Origin: Gemmatimonadota bacterium
Lineage (GTDB): Bacteria; JAAXHH01
Direction of reading: 5' to 3'
Assembly (NCBI GenBank): GCA_009837395.1
Contig: VXTP01000008.1
Span: 124,001 to 188,000 of the forward strand
Length of the DNA stretch: 64,000 bases
Shown piece by piece: positions 16,312 to 24,192 of this stretch. The translations under genes and the position numbers were made by a program. Below the pieces are notes generated by a model. That model had not been told where the DNA came from. It did no database searches and saw nothing but the letters and a program-made list of their open reading frames with translations. The number at the start of each line of letters is the position of its first letter. Position 1 is the first letter of the stretch.

Positions 16312-17592
16312 CTACGGGAGCGATCCTCCGGCGGCCCGTTCCAGCTGGCTAAGGTACTTTCGATAGTTTGCCGTCTCCGCCACGTAACCGAGCCGGGTAC
16401 GCAGCACCATGCGTTCCGCGTCGAGTAGGTCGAGAAAGTCCATCTGCCCCGTCTGGTAGGCGGCCAGCGTCGCCAGCACGCTGTTTTCCGCCTGGACGAT
16501 CAGGCCCTGCTCGTAGACGTCGAGGGCCCGCCCGGAATGGCTGAGTCGTCCGTAGGCCCCCGCGACCTCCGCCGCGACGGCATCCCGGATGCGCTGCCTG
16601 GCATATCGGCTTTCTTCCACCCGTGCCATGGCCTCCTGCACTTCTGCCCGGGTGCGACTTCGAAACACCGGCAGATTTACGCTCAGCATGACGCCGAAAG
16701 CGTCTTTCCCCGCGTCCGAAGCCGGATGGTCCCCGATCTTCGGTACGGTGATATAGGAACCCTGCACCATGAAATCGGGCCGGTTGGCGAGGCGGGCGAG
16801 GCGGACGCCCAGTTCGTTTCGCCGGATCCGTGCGTCGGCCCCATCCAGCTCCTGACGGACGGCCAGTGCCCGTTCGACCACCACGGACTCGGGCTGCGCG
16901 TATCTCGTGGTGTCAATGACCGCCACCGGGTCGACCGGTGTATCGGACGAACGGCTCAGCACGCCGTTGAGCCGGGCCGAGAGGGCGCTGCGCTCGCCTT
17001 CCAGCGTAATGCGCTGCTTCAGAATCTCCGACGCTTCCACGTGAGACTTGAGCACGTCGGCCTGCGAACCGCTCCCGGTGGCGTACTTCTCCTCCGCGGC
17101 GGCGGTGAAGGTCTCCAGGAGAACCAGGTAGTCCTCGAGGATGCGCAGGGACCGATCGACCCGGTACAGATCGTAGTAGACGGACTTTACTTCATAAGCG
17201 ATATCGCGGGCGATGGACTGGATGCCGGCCGTTTCGACTGCCGTTTCTTCTCCGGACATGTCGCCGCGCAGGCTCAGCTTGCCCGGATAGGGGATCGTCT
17301 GACCGAAGGCCAGCACGTTCCGCTGTGGTCCGACGCGCGTTTCCGGCGAGGACAGCCACCGCGTGTACGATAGTGCCGGATCCGGGTAGGATGTTACCTG
17401 TGGCCGCCGATGCTCCGCCGCGTCCCTGCGCTGACGGGCAGCCTGCAGGGCCGGGCTGCGGTCCAGGGCCTCGGCGACCAGGGCCTCGAGACGCGGCGTC
17501 TGCGCCCGGGCCGGCTGAACGGCGGAAGCCATGGCGAAAGATAAGGCGACAATCACGATCAGAACGCCCGTGTATCGTGGGAATACGGACAT
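16312..17592 (-). CDS. TolC-family outer-membrane efflux protein
   Basis: A 426-residue protein with a signal peptide (residues 1-30, cleavage near PARAQ) and two OEP repeats rich in long helices, e.g. EALDRSPALQAARQRRDAAE and YATGSGSQADVLKSHVEASE. GAGGAAG lies just upstream of the ATG. Length and the repeat pattern fit CusC/CzcC-type porins, although no lipobox is visible. It is the first gene of the contiguous three-gene efflux set and forms the outer-membrane exit duct for CusA/CusB. Confidence 0.9.
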   Translation of the reverse strand: MSVFPRYTGVLIVIVALSFAMASAVQPARAQTPRLEALVAEALDRSPALQAARQRRDAAEHRRPQVTSYPDPALSYTRWLSSPETRVGPQRNVLAFGQTIPYPGKLSLRGDMSGEETAVETAGIQSIARDIAYEVKSVYYDLYRVDRSLRILEDYLVLLETFTAAAEEKYATGSGSQADVLKSHVEASEILKQRITLEGERSALSARLNGVLSRSSDTPVDPVAVIDTTRYAQPESVVVERALAVRQELDGADARIRRNELGVRLARLANRPDFMVQGSYITVPKIGDHPASDAGKDAFGVMLSVNLPVFRSRTRAEVQEAMARVEESRYARQRIRDAVAAEVAGAYGRLSHSGRALDVYEQGLIVQAENSVLATLAAYQTGQMDFLDLLDAERMVLRTRLGYVAETANYRKYLSQLERAAGGSLP

Positions 17593-17943
17593 GGGCTTCT
17601 TCCTCGGTTAAATACAGTTGAATGGTTATCAGAGACTACAGCCGGGTGAGCGTACGGGCGGTCCCTGAAGGGATACCGCGCCACATTCCGGACCGGACGC
17701 GTCGCATTTCGGTCGAGCAGTACCACACTCCGGACCGGAAGCACCGCAATGCGACCGGGTCGCCCCGGCGGCCGGACTGAAGCGTAAGCGACAGTCCAGG
17801 TACACGGTACCGGTTGCGCGTCGCGGGTTGCGCGTCACGAGTTGCGCGTCGCGGGTTACACGTCGCGGGTTACACGTCGCGGGTTACGTTACGCGTCGCG
17901 GGTTACGCTCTCGGCCTGTTGTTACACTATGTAGAAAGGGGTA
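17593..17943. other. Intergenic spacer between Cys-rich gene and TolC-like gene, filled by repeats
   Basis: 351 bp without a credible gene. It contains a 20-bp near-repeat (17681-17700 and 17723-17742, two differences) and a degenerate 14-bp tandem array (17812-17906). Whether the upstream small gene and the efflux genes share a transcript across this spacer is not decidable by eye. Confidence 0.6.
17812..17906. repeat. Degenerate tandem array of a 14-bp unit, about 6-7 copies
   Basis: Units resemble GGGTTRCRCGTCGC and run head to tail, with one 'GTTACGTTACGC' interruption. There are no unique spacers and no long repeat, so it is not a CRISPR array. It lies between the stop of the Cys-rich gene and the TolC-like start. 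Confidence 0.75.
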
Positions 17944-18417
17944 TTAAATGAGGTAGGTGCAGAAGAGTGCGCGCAATGGGGGTGAAGACCGGCTGGTTTC
18001 CATGTCGGAAGACCATCGCGTGACAAGAACTACCGGTTCAGCCACCTGGAATCCCCGCAGCGGCGAGGTCAGGTCCAATTGATCGGGTTGAAAGGGAGCG
18101 GATGCGGGCAGCGCGCCCATCCCGGCTTGCCGGTAAGGCGCCGTATCGACGCTGCAGCACGACATGGACAGCATCCCCGCGGCGCAGGTTTCCGGTGTAT
18201 GGGCCGTCGCGCATGAGTCCGGTGCCGGGGTCGTCGCGCAACAGGCGTGCGCGCCGCCGGACGGAGCCGCGCTGGGAGTCGGGGCCATAGCCGTGATGCA
18301 CGTGCCGACGGCGGCCGTGGCCGCCAAAGACGGCGACGACAACGAGAGGGCAAGTATGAGGGCGGTGAATCGCCTGGTCAGCCTGGTCAGCCTGGTCAGC
18401 CTGGTCAGCCTGGTCAT
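17944..18417 (-). CDS. Small exported Cys-rich protein at the head of the metal-efflux locus
   Basis: Starting at ATG 18417 this is 157 residues. A five-unit 9-bp DNA repeat encodes MTRLTRLTRLTRLTR, giving a highly basic n-region, followed by a hydrophobic core and a likely cleavage near SLAATAA. The mature part carries HACCATTPAPDSCATAHTPE, then TCAAGML and SMSCCSVD, so eight or so Cys plus His that could bind Cu, Zn or similar ions. It resembles in outline small Cys/His proteins encoded beside CusABC in other phyla, but I cannot name a family. A longer in-frame extension to 18534 lacks a signal peptide at its start and is less likely. A palindrome-containing promoter lies directly upstream. 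Confidence 0.6.
   Translation of the reverse strand: MTRLTRLTRLTRLTRRFTALILALSLSSPSLAATAAVGTCITAMAPTPSAAPSGGAHACCATTPAPDSCATAHTPETCAAGMLSMSCCSVDTAPYRQAGMGALPASAPFQPDQLDLTSPLRGFQVAEPVVLVTRWSSDMETSRSSPPLRALFCTYLI
18373..18417 (-). repeat. Five 9-bp tandem repeats inside a signal-peptide coding region
   Basis: Four perfect CCTGGTCAG units and a fifth (CCTGGTCAT) end exactly at the start codon. On the coding strand they give repeated Leu-Thr-Arg. Gain or loss of units keeps frame but changes the charge of the signal peptide. Confidence 0.85.
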
Positions 18418-18450
18418 GAACGGATGCTCCGGGGAATCTACGGCGATCAA

Positions 18451-18486
18451 TACATTGAATGTACGCACAACCCGGCGGAAAGGCAA
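18451..18486 (-). promoter_or_regulatory. Candidate promoter with perfect palindrome for the metal-efflux locus
   Basis: TACATTGAATGTA (18451-18463) is a perfect 13-bp dyad. On the minus strand its first half is the -10 (TACATT), placed 17 bp after TTGCCT (complement of 18481-18486). Each hexamer matches consensus in 4/6 positions. A dyad over the -10 fits a metal-responsive regulator; none is encoded adjacent except the toxin-antitoxin and MarR genes. Confidence 0.45.
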
Positions 18487-18549
18487 TCGGAAACCGGACC
18501 ACTGATCACCATGCGGGGCCGGGCCGGCCTCCACCGCGGCCTGCTTTTC

Positions 18550-18789
18550 TCACTCGGAACCCCTCTTTTTTCCCCTGACACGCTGGCGTCTCACGAGCTT
18601 GACCACTTCCTTCACCGTGATGCTCGTCTCGACCGTCGGTATATCCAGCGGCGATACGGGAGCCAGCTCGGGAACGACGGCATACCTCCTGCCATCCTTC
18701 CTCCGAATGATGACCTTGCCGGTCGATTCCGCTTCGTCGAGCAAACTCGACAGATGCTGCCTCGCTTCGGAATAGGTATATACATCCAT
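18550..18789 (-). CDS. Phd/YefM-type antitoxin
   Basis: A 79-residue protein starting MDVYTYSEARQHLSSLLDEA, then TGKVIIRRKDGRRYAVVPE: the beta-strand/helix pattern of Phd/YefM antitoxins, which bind DNA through the N-terminus and the toxin through the C-terminal tail. It starts seven bases after the PIN toxin stop, so it is the second gene, the reverse of the usual order. Its role would be to neutralise the PIN ribonuclease. Confidence 0.78.
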   Translation of the reverse strand: MDVYTYSEARQHLSSLLDEAESTGKVIIRRKDGRRYAVVPELAPVSPLDIPTVETSITVKEVVKLVRRQRVRGKKRGSE

Positions 18790-18796
18790 GACGTCG

Positions 18797-19204
18797 TCAG
18801 CCCCCCTCTTCTTCCAAACGTACCACGTCGATACCGAGCGACTCCGCGGCGCGGCCCAACGACCGGTCCAGGGTCAGCAGCGGCGCGTTGTACCTGATGG
18901 CGGTCTCCAGCAGAAACGCGTCTGCCGCCACCCCCTTCATTCGAGACGCGATCGAAAGCACCTGCGCCATGTCCACCTCCACGTAACGCAAGGGGATGTT
19001 ATCCAGGATCTCCATCCCTCTTCGCGCTTCCACGACGTCTATACCTTTTTGCCGAATCATGACGGATAAGGCCTGGCAGACTTCCCACCGGACGAACCCC
19101 GGCGCGATGAGGACATGGCCCGAAGCCGCTTCGGCAAGGGCATCCCGCTCAGGACCACGCATGACGGATGCGATAATCGCCGATGTATCGATGACCATAT
19201 TCAT
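18797..19204 (-). CDS. PIN-domain toxin, first gene of a toxin-antitoxin pair
   Basis: A 135-residue PIN-domain protein. Acidic residues are D6 (MNMVIDTSAI), E41 (VRWEVCQAL), D95 (GVAADAFLLE) and D113 (LLTLDRSLG). ATG 19204 is chosen because AAGGAGG (complement of 19213-19219) lies eight bases upstream, one of the strongest ribosome-binding sites in the window; the longer frame to 19234 lacks one. A perfect 14-bp palindrome lies 23 bp upstream. It is expected to be an RNase held in check by the Phd-like protein. Toxin-first order implies transcriptional or translational control that keeps antitoxin in excess. Confidence 0.82.
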   Translation of the reverse strand: MNMVIDTSAIIASVMRGPERDALAEAASGHVLIAPGFVRWEVCQALSVMIRQKGIDVVEARRGMEILDNIPLRYVEVDMAQVLSIASRMKGVAADAFLLETAIRYNAPLLTLDRSLGRAAESLGIDVVRLEEEGG

Positions 19205-19566
19205 TACAGAAACCTCCTTTTGGATATTGTACAATTGTACATCAGCGTGTCAACGAAATCCGCGAAAGATCCGAATTTCCGGGCTTATGGGGGAGTAATC
19301 GGCAGGATTACTATGCATTGTCCGGCCTCAAAGTCGCGGGTCGCCGTTCGAAGGGGGTTGCACGTATTCATTCCCTGATTTTTCGCGCAATTGTCCTCTT
19401 ACAGCGCCAATTGTTCACACACTGGTCACACTTTTTCCGTTATACTCGGGTAGAATGGGCGGTTTTGGACCGACGCACTTCCAGAACCTGAATCGTCGTC
19501 ACCTTATAGACATTGGACCACAGGCCGTATATACGCACGTTAATCACGTATTCGGGGAAGGTGCTC
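19205..19566. other. Divergent region between PIN/Phd pair and first MarR gene
   Basis: About 360 bp without a gene. It holds the TA palindrome (19228-19241) and a TATACT hexamer at 19441-19446 that could be the -10 of the rightward MarR gene; I cannot find a good -35 at the right distance. AT content rises around 19380-19440. Confidence 0.5.
19228..19241. promoter_or_regulatory. Perfect 14-bp palindrome TGTACAATTGTACA, likely TA operator
   Basis: The sequence equals its own reverse complement over 14 bases and lies just upstream of the Shine-Dalgarno of the PIN toxin gene. Phd-type antitoxins autoregulate by binding such palindromes. Binding is inferred. Confidence 0.6.
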
Positions 19567-20073
19567 ATGAACGGTGCAATGGGAGACGGTGTCAGAGGAG
19601 AGTTGACGGACCGGTTTGTCTGTGCGGTAGATCATCTGAGTCGATTGATGCAAAATGAACGTCTTGGCGAGCTGAAGAAACTCGGATTGAACTCGCACCA
19701 GGCAAATACACTGATGACGTTGTACTACCTCGGACCCACCAGGATGGGTGCCCTGGCGGATCACCTGGGCAGCAAGCTGCCTCATATGTCCATCATCGTA
19801 GATCACCTGGTTGGCAAGGGTTACCTGCAACGAAGTTCGGACCCAAGCGATCGCAGGGTGGTGATCTGCGAGTTTACCGATGATGGCAGGAAGGCTGCGC
19901 AGCGAATCATGAAACATACGAGGATTCGCGCAAAAAAGGTGGCCGAAAAATGGGATTTCAAGCAATTCGAATCCGTGGTCGAGTCGCTGGAATCGTTATG
20001 GAGCACCGACGAAGTAAGGTCGGTCCGCATCGTTTCGGATGAAAATAAAGACAGGCTGTTCAACAAGACGTAA
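19567..20073 (+). CDS. MarR-family transcriptional regulator
   Basis: A 168-residue winged-helix protein from ATG 19567, preceded by GGGGAAGG with a five-base gap. The core includes LGLNSHQANTLMTLYYLGPT, MGALADHLGSKLPHMSIIVD (recognition helix) and the wing GYLQRSSDPSDRRVVICEFT, with the MarR DR-x-V wing signature. The flanking helices would dimerise. A longer frame to 19513 has no ribosome-binding site. It is related to the MarR gene 770 bp downstream (RRVVICE motif identical). Its target and ligand are unknown. Confidence 0.85.
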   Translation: MNGAMGDGVRGELTDRFVCAVDHLSRLMQNERLGELKKLGLNSHQANTLMTLYYLGPTRMGALADHLGSKLPHMSIIVDHLVGKGYLQRSSDPSDRRVVICEFTDDGRKAAQRIMKHTRIRAKKVAEKWDFKQFESVVESLESLWSTDEVRSVRIVSDENKDRLFNKT

Positions 20074-20700
20074 AGCCTGGCCAGCAGTAAGCACTCAGCT
20101 GGCCGGATTGAAGAGGTCCTGCCCGACCGGATCGGTGTGCCAGCCCCACATCCGGACGCCAACCCAGCGCCAGGATGCCCACCCTGCCAGAGCGCTATGC
20201 AACCTCGCCCAGTAATTAACACATAAACGCTAATCCGGTGGTCGCCGCCTGACACGCGACGGTGGTCGCCGTCTGACGTGCTCCGGCAGTCCTCAATTTC
20301 TCGCTGCCCCCAAGGCGGCCCGCCGCCCCAACCACACCCGGCGATCGACGGACCTTGATCTCTTCAAGGCGATCCCCGCCAAAGTACCACGGAAATCGTC
20401 TCCTTTCTGCACCTGGTAATCGGCGTCCTGCCCTCCCACCGGTGATCGCCGCCGCTATCCGCCTACGTATGCCCCCCGGCCCGAATCCGGCCGCCCCCTG
20501 AATCGGACCGATCCGGTTCGGACGGATTCGGTGGTACCTGCTTAATCCCAATGAAATCGCTCCAACATGCCGGATTGCGGCAACACACACCATTGGACCA
20601 GGCAAATAACTTAGCCGAGTTAAAGTTTGATTTGACAAATGTTAATTTGCTGGATAGTTTCTTATCAGTTTTGTTGGAATGTGTGATTTTTCTCCGGGCA

Positions 20701-20729
20701 TTCACCGCCCCGGAGCATTCGACTATAAT
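20701..20729 (+). promoter_or_regulatory. Strong promoter candidate for second MarR gene
   Basis: TTCACC (20701-20706), exactly 17 bp, then a perfect TATAAT (20724-20729). The predicted start near 20736 falls in the first arm of a long inverted repeat, so the transcript would carry a ~110-base structured leader. Confidence 0.6.
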
Positions 20730-20730
20730 T

Positions 20731-20806
20731 GACCCGGGAACGGCCCGTAAGCATCGAAAGAAGTACCACAGCCGCCTTCCGGTCTGAGTCGACCGTTCCC
20801 GGGGTC
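20731..20806 (+). promoter_or_regulatory. Leader inverted repeat upstream of second MarR gene
   Basis: Arms GACCCGGGAACGG (20731-20743) and CCGTTCCCGGGGTC (20793-20806) are complementary over 13 bases apart from one extra G. They enclose 49 bases. The arms could form the base of a leader RNA stem or be two half-sites for a repressor; MarR autoregulation is common. Confidence 0.45.
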
Positions 20807-20845
20807 GTTGCTTAAGAACCGGAATCTTTCGATCTCGCAGAAAAG

Positions 20846-21361
20846 TTGCCTTACGAACCGCTCGCTTTACCCCTGGTGACCGATTTGAACAACGAACGCA
20901 CGCAGGATATCTCAGACCGCTACCTGAGTTCCGTGGAAGAAATCAACCGGATCATGTACAGCGGGCGTCTGCATGAATGGCAGGGGATGGACCTCTCGAT
21001 TTCCCAGTTCAATACCCTGGTCATGCTGAAGCAGATGGGTTCCATGAGGATGGGGATGATCTCCTACTATCTGAAGAACACGCTGGCCGCCACTACATCG
21101 ATCGTAGACCGCCTGGAGAAAAAAAACCTGGTGGTCCGGACCAAGGATCCCGAAGACCGGAGAGTGGTCATCTGCGAACTGACAGAAGAGGGACAGAAAG
21201 CCACAGAGCGGTTCTGGCGTGTCGCCCGGGAGGCGGCATTGAGGGTTGCCGGAAAGTGGGACCAGGAACAGTTGGAGTCCGTGGTCAACGCGCTGGAACT
21301 GATCCTGCGGACCCATAAGGAGATCGTTCAGTCTGGCGTTTCGTCCAGGGCCAACGAGTAG
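20846..21361 (+). CDS. MarR-family transcriptional regulator (second copy)
   Basis: A 171-residue MarR-type winged-helix protein. Recognisable parts: MDLSISQFNTLVMLKQMGSM, MGMISYYLKNTLAATTSIVD (recognition helix), RLEKKNLVVRTKDPEDRRVV and ICELTEEGQKA (wing). The only long in-frame start is TTG at 20846; GTG near 20876 is the alternative, so the start is unsure. Sequence and layout show it is a diverged paralogue of the MarR gene at 19567. The unusual leader suggests autoregulation. Confidence 0.82.
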   Translation: MPYEPLALPLVTDLNNERTQDISDRYLSSVEEINRIMYSGRLHEWQGMDLSISQFNTLVMLKQMGSMRMGMISYYLKNTLAATTSIVDRLEKKNLVVRTKDPEDRRVVICELTEEGQKATERFWRVAREAALRVAGKWDQEQLESVVNALELILRTHKEIVQSGVSSRANE

Positions 21362-21410
21362 TCCCAGCCTGCCTTATTACCTTAACACGAACAACTGAAT
21401 AAAACCGAAG

Positions 21411-22376
21411 TTACGTGGTACGGGTCAGCATGAAGTGCCGCGCGGCACCGATTATTCCGGCGTCGTCGCCGAGTTTGGCAGGCACGATTTCGAGGATGCC
21501 GGCGGACCACTTGTAGGCGCGCCGCGCCACCTCCGCGCGGACGGGGCCGAAGATCAGATCGCCCGCCTTGATGACGCCCCCGCCTATGACGATCAATTCG
21601 GGATTAAGCAGGTTGGTGAGACTGGAGACGGCCGTACCCAGGAGCGTGGCGGACCGGTGCATCACCTCGCGCGCCGTCTCATCGCCCCGGTCGGCCGCCT
21701 CGGCGATCATCGCGGCATCGATGCGTCCGGGGTCGCCGCCGGCCAGTTCAGTCAATACGCTCGTCCGTCCGTCCCGCAGCAATTCCCGCGCCTGTTCGGC
21801 GATGGCCGTCGCCGAAGCATAGGCTTCCAGGCATCCCGGCGCGCCGCAACCGCACATTCTGCCGTTCTCCACGACAGTCATATGGCCGATCTCGCCGCCT
21901 GCGCCATTGGAACCGCGCCAGACTTCATGGTTCATGATAATCGCGCCGCCGACGCCCGTCCCGAGGGTGATGCATATGATATTGGCGTAACCGGCGGCGC
22001 CTCCGACCCAGTGCTCCCCGATGGCCGCCGCGTTGGCGTCGTTCTCGATCGCTACCGGAAGCCCCATGCGTTCCCGGAGCAGCGACTGGAGAGGGAGATC
22101 CACCCATTCCGGCACGTTCGGCGCGTAGACCACGGTACCCGAACCCTCGGGGATCAGCCCGGGCGTACCCACGCCCACGCCCGCCACGCGGTCCCGTCCA
22201 CAGGAATCCATAGTCGTCTCGACGCAGGCCACCAGGCGGTCGATCACCTCGCCGGCGGTGCGGCTCCCCGATATGGACTGCCAGGCCCGGTGGGATATGC
22301 GGCCGCCGTCATCCACCACGGCGCTGTTGACGTTGGTTCCGCCCAGGTCCACACCTATGACCAGGTCTCGCTTCAT
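21411..22376 (-). CDS. ROK-family sugar kinase (glucokinase-like)
   Basis: A 321-residue ROK protein. The phosphate-binding GVDLGGTNVNSAVVD opens the chain; the catalytic Asp is in AIENDANAAAIGEHW; the zinc-binding ROK motif reads GRMCGCGAPGCLEAYAS; LNPELIVIGGGVI closes the ATP fold. There is no N-terminal helix-turn-helix, so it is a kinase and not a ROK repressor. Glucokinase activity is the family default. It follows gpmI on the same strand, a glycolytic pairing. Confidence 0.9.
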   Translation of the reverse strand: MKRDLVIGVDLGGTNVNSAVVDDGGRISHRAWQSISGSRTAGEVIDRLVACVETTMDSCGRDRVAGVGVGTPGLIPEGSGTVVYAPNVPEWVDLPLQSLLRERMGLPVAIENDANAAAIGEHWVGGAAGYANIICITLGTGVGGAIIMNHEVWRGSNGAGGEIGHMTVVENGRMCGCGAPGCLEAYASATAIAEQARELLRDGRTSVLTELAGGDPGRIDAAMIAEAADRGDETAREVMHRSATLLGTAVSSLTNLLNPELIVIGGGVIKAGDLIFGPVRAEVARRAYKWSAGILEIVPAKLGDDAGIIGAARHFMLTRTT

Positions 22377-22451
22377 GTCCGCTCCGCGTTTCCGGCCGGA
22401 TTGGCTCGATCATCCGGCCCGGCCCGATCGACCGGACGGTCTCGCTTCATG
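22364..22451. repeat. 14-bp duplication of the ROK start region
   Basis: GGTCTCGCTTCATG occurs at 22364-22377 (over the ROK start codon) and again at 22438-22451 beside the gpmI stop, 74 bp away. The upstream copy puts a second ATGAAGCGAGACC ahead of the true start. Confidence 0.6.
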
Positions 22452-23991
22452 CCAGGTCCGTGCCCGTCATCGATTCTGACCAGGAAATGCCCATCATGGA
22501 CAGCACGGTCGGCGCCACGTCCGCCAGCCGTCCGCCGGTGCGCAACGGTTCGTTTTCCCGCTGATCATCCACGAGAATGAGCGGCACGGGATTCGTCGTG
22601 TGCGCCGTGTGGGGTTCGGAGGTGGCGGGGTCGACCATCATCTCCGCGTTGCCGTGGTCTGCCGTCACGATCGCCCCGCCGCCGGCCGAACGGACTGCAT
22701 CCATCACCTCTCCCAGGCACCGGTCGACCGTTTCCACGGCCGCGATCGCCGCAGGGAGCGAACCCGTGTGGCCCACCATGTCCGGATTGGCGAAATTCAC
22801 CAGCACGAAGTCGTATTCCCCGCCGCGCACGGCACCGGCCACCCGGGCCGCGACCTCGGGCGCGCTCATTTCGGGCTTCTCGTCGTAGGTGGCCACGTCC
22901 CGCGGAGAGGGGACCAGGATCCGGTCCTCGCCATCGAAGGGCCGCTCATCGCCGCCATTGAAGAAATAGGTGACGTGTGGGTACTTTTCCGTTTCCGCCA
23001 CGCGCAACTGACGCCGGCCGGCCAGGCTGATCGTTTCTCCCAGGATTTCGCGCATGCGTTCCGGGGGACGAAAGGCGCAGGGCACATCGAAACGCGTATC
23101 GTAGGGCGTCATGGTGGCGATGTGCACGTCCGGCACGGCCCCGCGGTCGAATCCGTCGAAATCCTTTTCGATGAAGGCCCGGACGATCTGGCGCCCCCGG
23201 TCGGCCCGGAAATTGAAGACGATCACCGCGTCGCCGTTCGAGATTAAACCGGCCGGGCCGTCCGCTGCCGGCGCGATCACGGTGGGCGATACGAACTCGT
23301 CCGTTTCGCCTCGATCATACGCCGCCTGAACGGCTTCCGCCGCGGTGCCGGCCCGGTACCCTTTTCCTCCGATAAAAAGCTCGTAGGCCCTGCGCACCCG
23401 CTCCCACCGGTTGTCCCGATCCATGGGGTAGTATCGCCCGGTCACGGTGGCGATGCGGCCCACGCCGAGTCGCTCAATGGCCTCCTGCAGCGTCTCGAGA
23501 TAGGCCGGCGCGCTCCGGGGCGCTGTATCGCGGCCGTCCAGGATGGCGTGTACCAGGACGCGATCGCCGGTCAGGTCCCGGCGCCGGGCCATTTCGAGCA
23601 GCGCCAGGTAATGCTTCTCGGCGCTGTGGACCAGTCCGTCCGACGTGAGTCCCAGCAGGTGCAGCCGGCCTTCGGTTCCCCGAAGCCGTTCCATGATTTC
23701 GACGAGTGCGGCGTTCTCGTAGAATGAGCCGTCGTCGATGGCCTCGTTGATCCGGCTGACTTCCTGGCGGACCACCCGCCCGGCGCCCAGGTTGAGGTGG
23801 CCGACTTCCGAGTTGCCCATGATCCCGGGCGGAAGCCCCACGTCCTCGCCTGATGCGCTAAGCATGGTATGGGGATACTGCTGCCACAGCCTGTCGAAGT
23901 TCGGCGTCTCCGCAAGCAGAACGGCGTTGGCATCGCCGCGGGGGGCGATGCCCCAGCCGTCCAGGATGACCAGCGCGACGGGAGCATTCAT
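22447..23991 (-). CDS. gpmI: 2,3-bisphosphoglycerate-independent phosphoglycerate mutase
   Basis: A 514-residue alkaline-phosphatase-superfamily enzyme of usual GpmI length. VALVILDGWGIAPRGD carries the metal-binding D11, and the phosphoserine nucleophile is S61 in GIMGNSEVGHLNLGAGR. Late metal ligands are in NPDMVGHTG and IVTADHGNAEMM. It interconverts 3- and 2-phosphoglycerate in glycolysis/gluconeogenesis in the cytoplasm, needing Mn(II). It lies after a bidirectional terminator that separates it from the DegQ gene and runs into the ROK gene (70-bp gap). Confidence 0.96.
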   Translation of the reverse strand: MNAPVALVILDGWGIAPRGDANAVLLAETPNFDRLWQQYPHTMLSASGEDVGLPPGIMGNSEVGHLNLGAGRVVRQEVSRINEAIDDGSFYENAALVEIMERLRGTEGRLHLLGLTSDGLVHSAEKHYLALLEMARRRDLTGDRVLVHAILDGRDTAPRSAPAYLETLQEAIERLGVGRIATVTGRYYPMDRDNRWERVRRAYELFIGGKGYRAGTAAEAVQAAYDRGETDEFVSPTVIAPAADGPAGLISNGDAVIVFNFRADRGRQIVRAFIEKDFDGFDRGAVPDVHIATMTPYDTRFDVPCAFRPPERMREILGETISLAGRRQLRVAETEKYPHVTYFFNGGDERPFDGEDRILVPSPRDVATYDEKPEMSAPEVAARVAGAVRGGEYDFVLVNFANPDMVGHTGSLPAAIAAVETVDRCLGEVMDAVRSAGGGAIVTADHGNAEMMVDPATSEPHTAHTTNPVPLILVDDQRENEPLRTGGRLADVAPTVLSMMGISWSESMTGTDLA

Positions 23992-24060
23992 CTGGAAGTA
24001 CGTATCCCGGCCGTATGGATTCGGGTGCCCGATACCCTTCGGCCGAAAGGCCCATTATGA

Positions 24061-24090
24061 AGAAAACGCGGAAGGCGCTCCGCGTTTTCT
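24061..24090. terminator. Bidirectional hairpin terminator between the DegQ-like gene and gpmI
   Basis: A perfect 12-bp inverted repeat (24061-24072 and 24079-24090) with a six-base loop. Each stem has a GC-rich centre and an A4/T4 tract near its end, so either strand ends in a U-rich tract. It lies about 100 bp past the stop of the DegQ-like gene and 70 bp before gpmI. Confidence 0.65.
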
Positions 24091-24192
24091 GATGAGTTAA
24101 ACGATGTTCCTGGAAGCCGGACGCGCGGCGGTGTGCCGGATGCCCGGTGGTGTGCCGGACGCGGCTTCACAGTCTCGCGTTCGTACTATATG

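Larger units (their letters stand above)
20074..20845. other. Long intergenic region between the two MarR genes
   Basis: 772 bp with no convincing gene. The left half is GC-rich and includes a ~20-bp near-repeat beginning GGTGGTCGCCG (near 20236 and 20261). The right half (20600-20740) turns AT-rich and holds the promoter and leader of the second MarR gene, plus a TTGACA at 20632-20637 followed after 17 bp by a weak TAGTTT, and a hairpin at 20692-20715. Confidence 0.55.

Noticed and set aside
17812-17906. Repeated units resembling a small CRISPR array
   Set aside because: Units are 14 bp, head to tail, without unique spacers, and no cas genes are near.
20692-20715. Hairpin CTCCGGGC...GCCCCGGAG as a terminator
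   Set aside because: The T-run precedes the stem on the plus strand and appears as an A-run after it on the minus strand, so neither orientation gives a U-tract.
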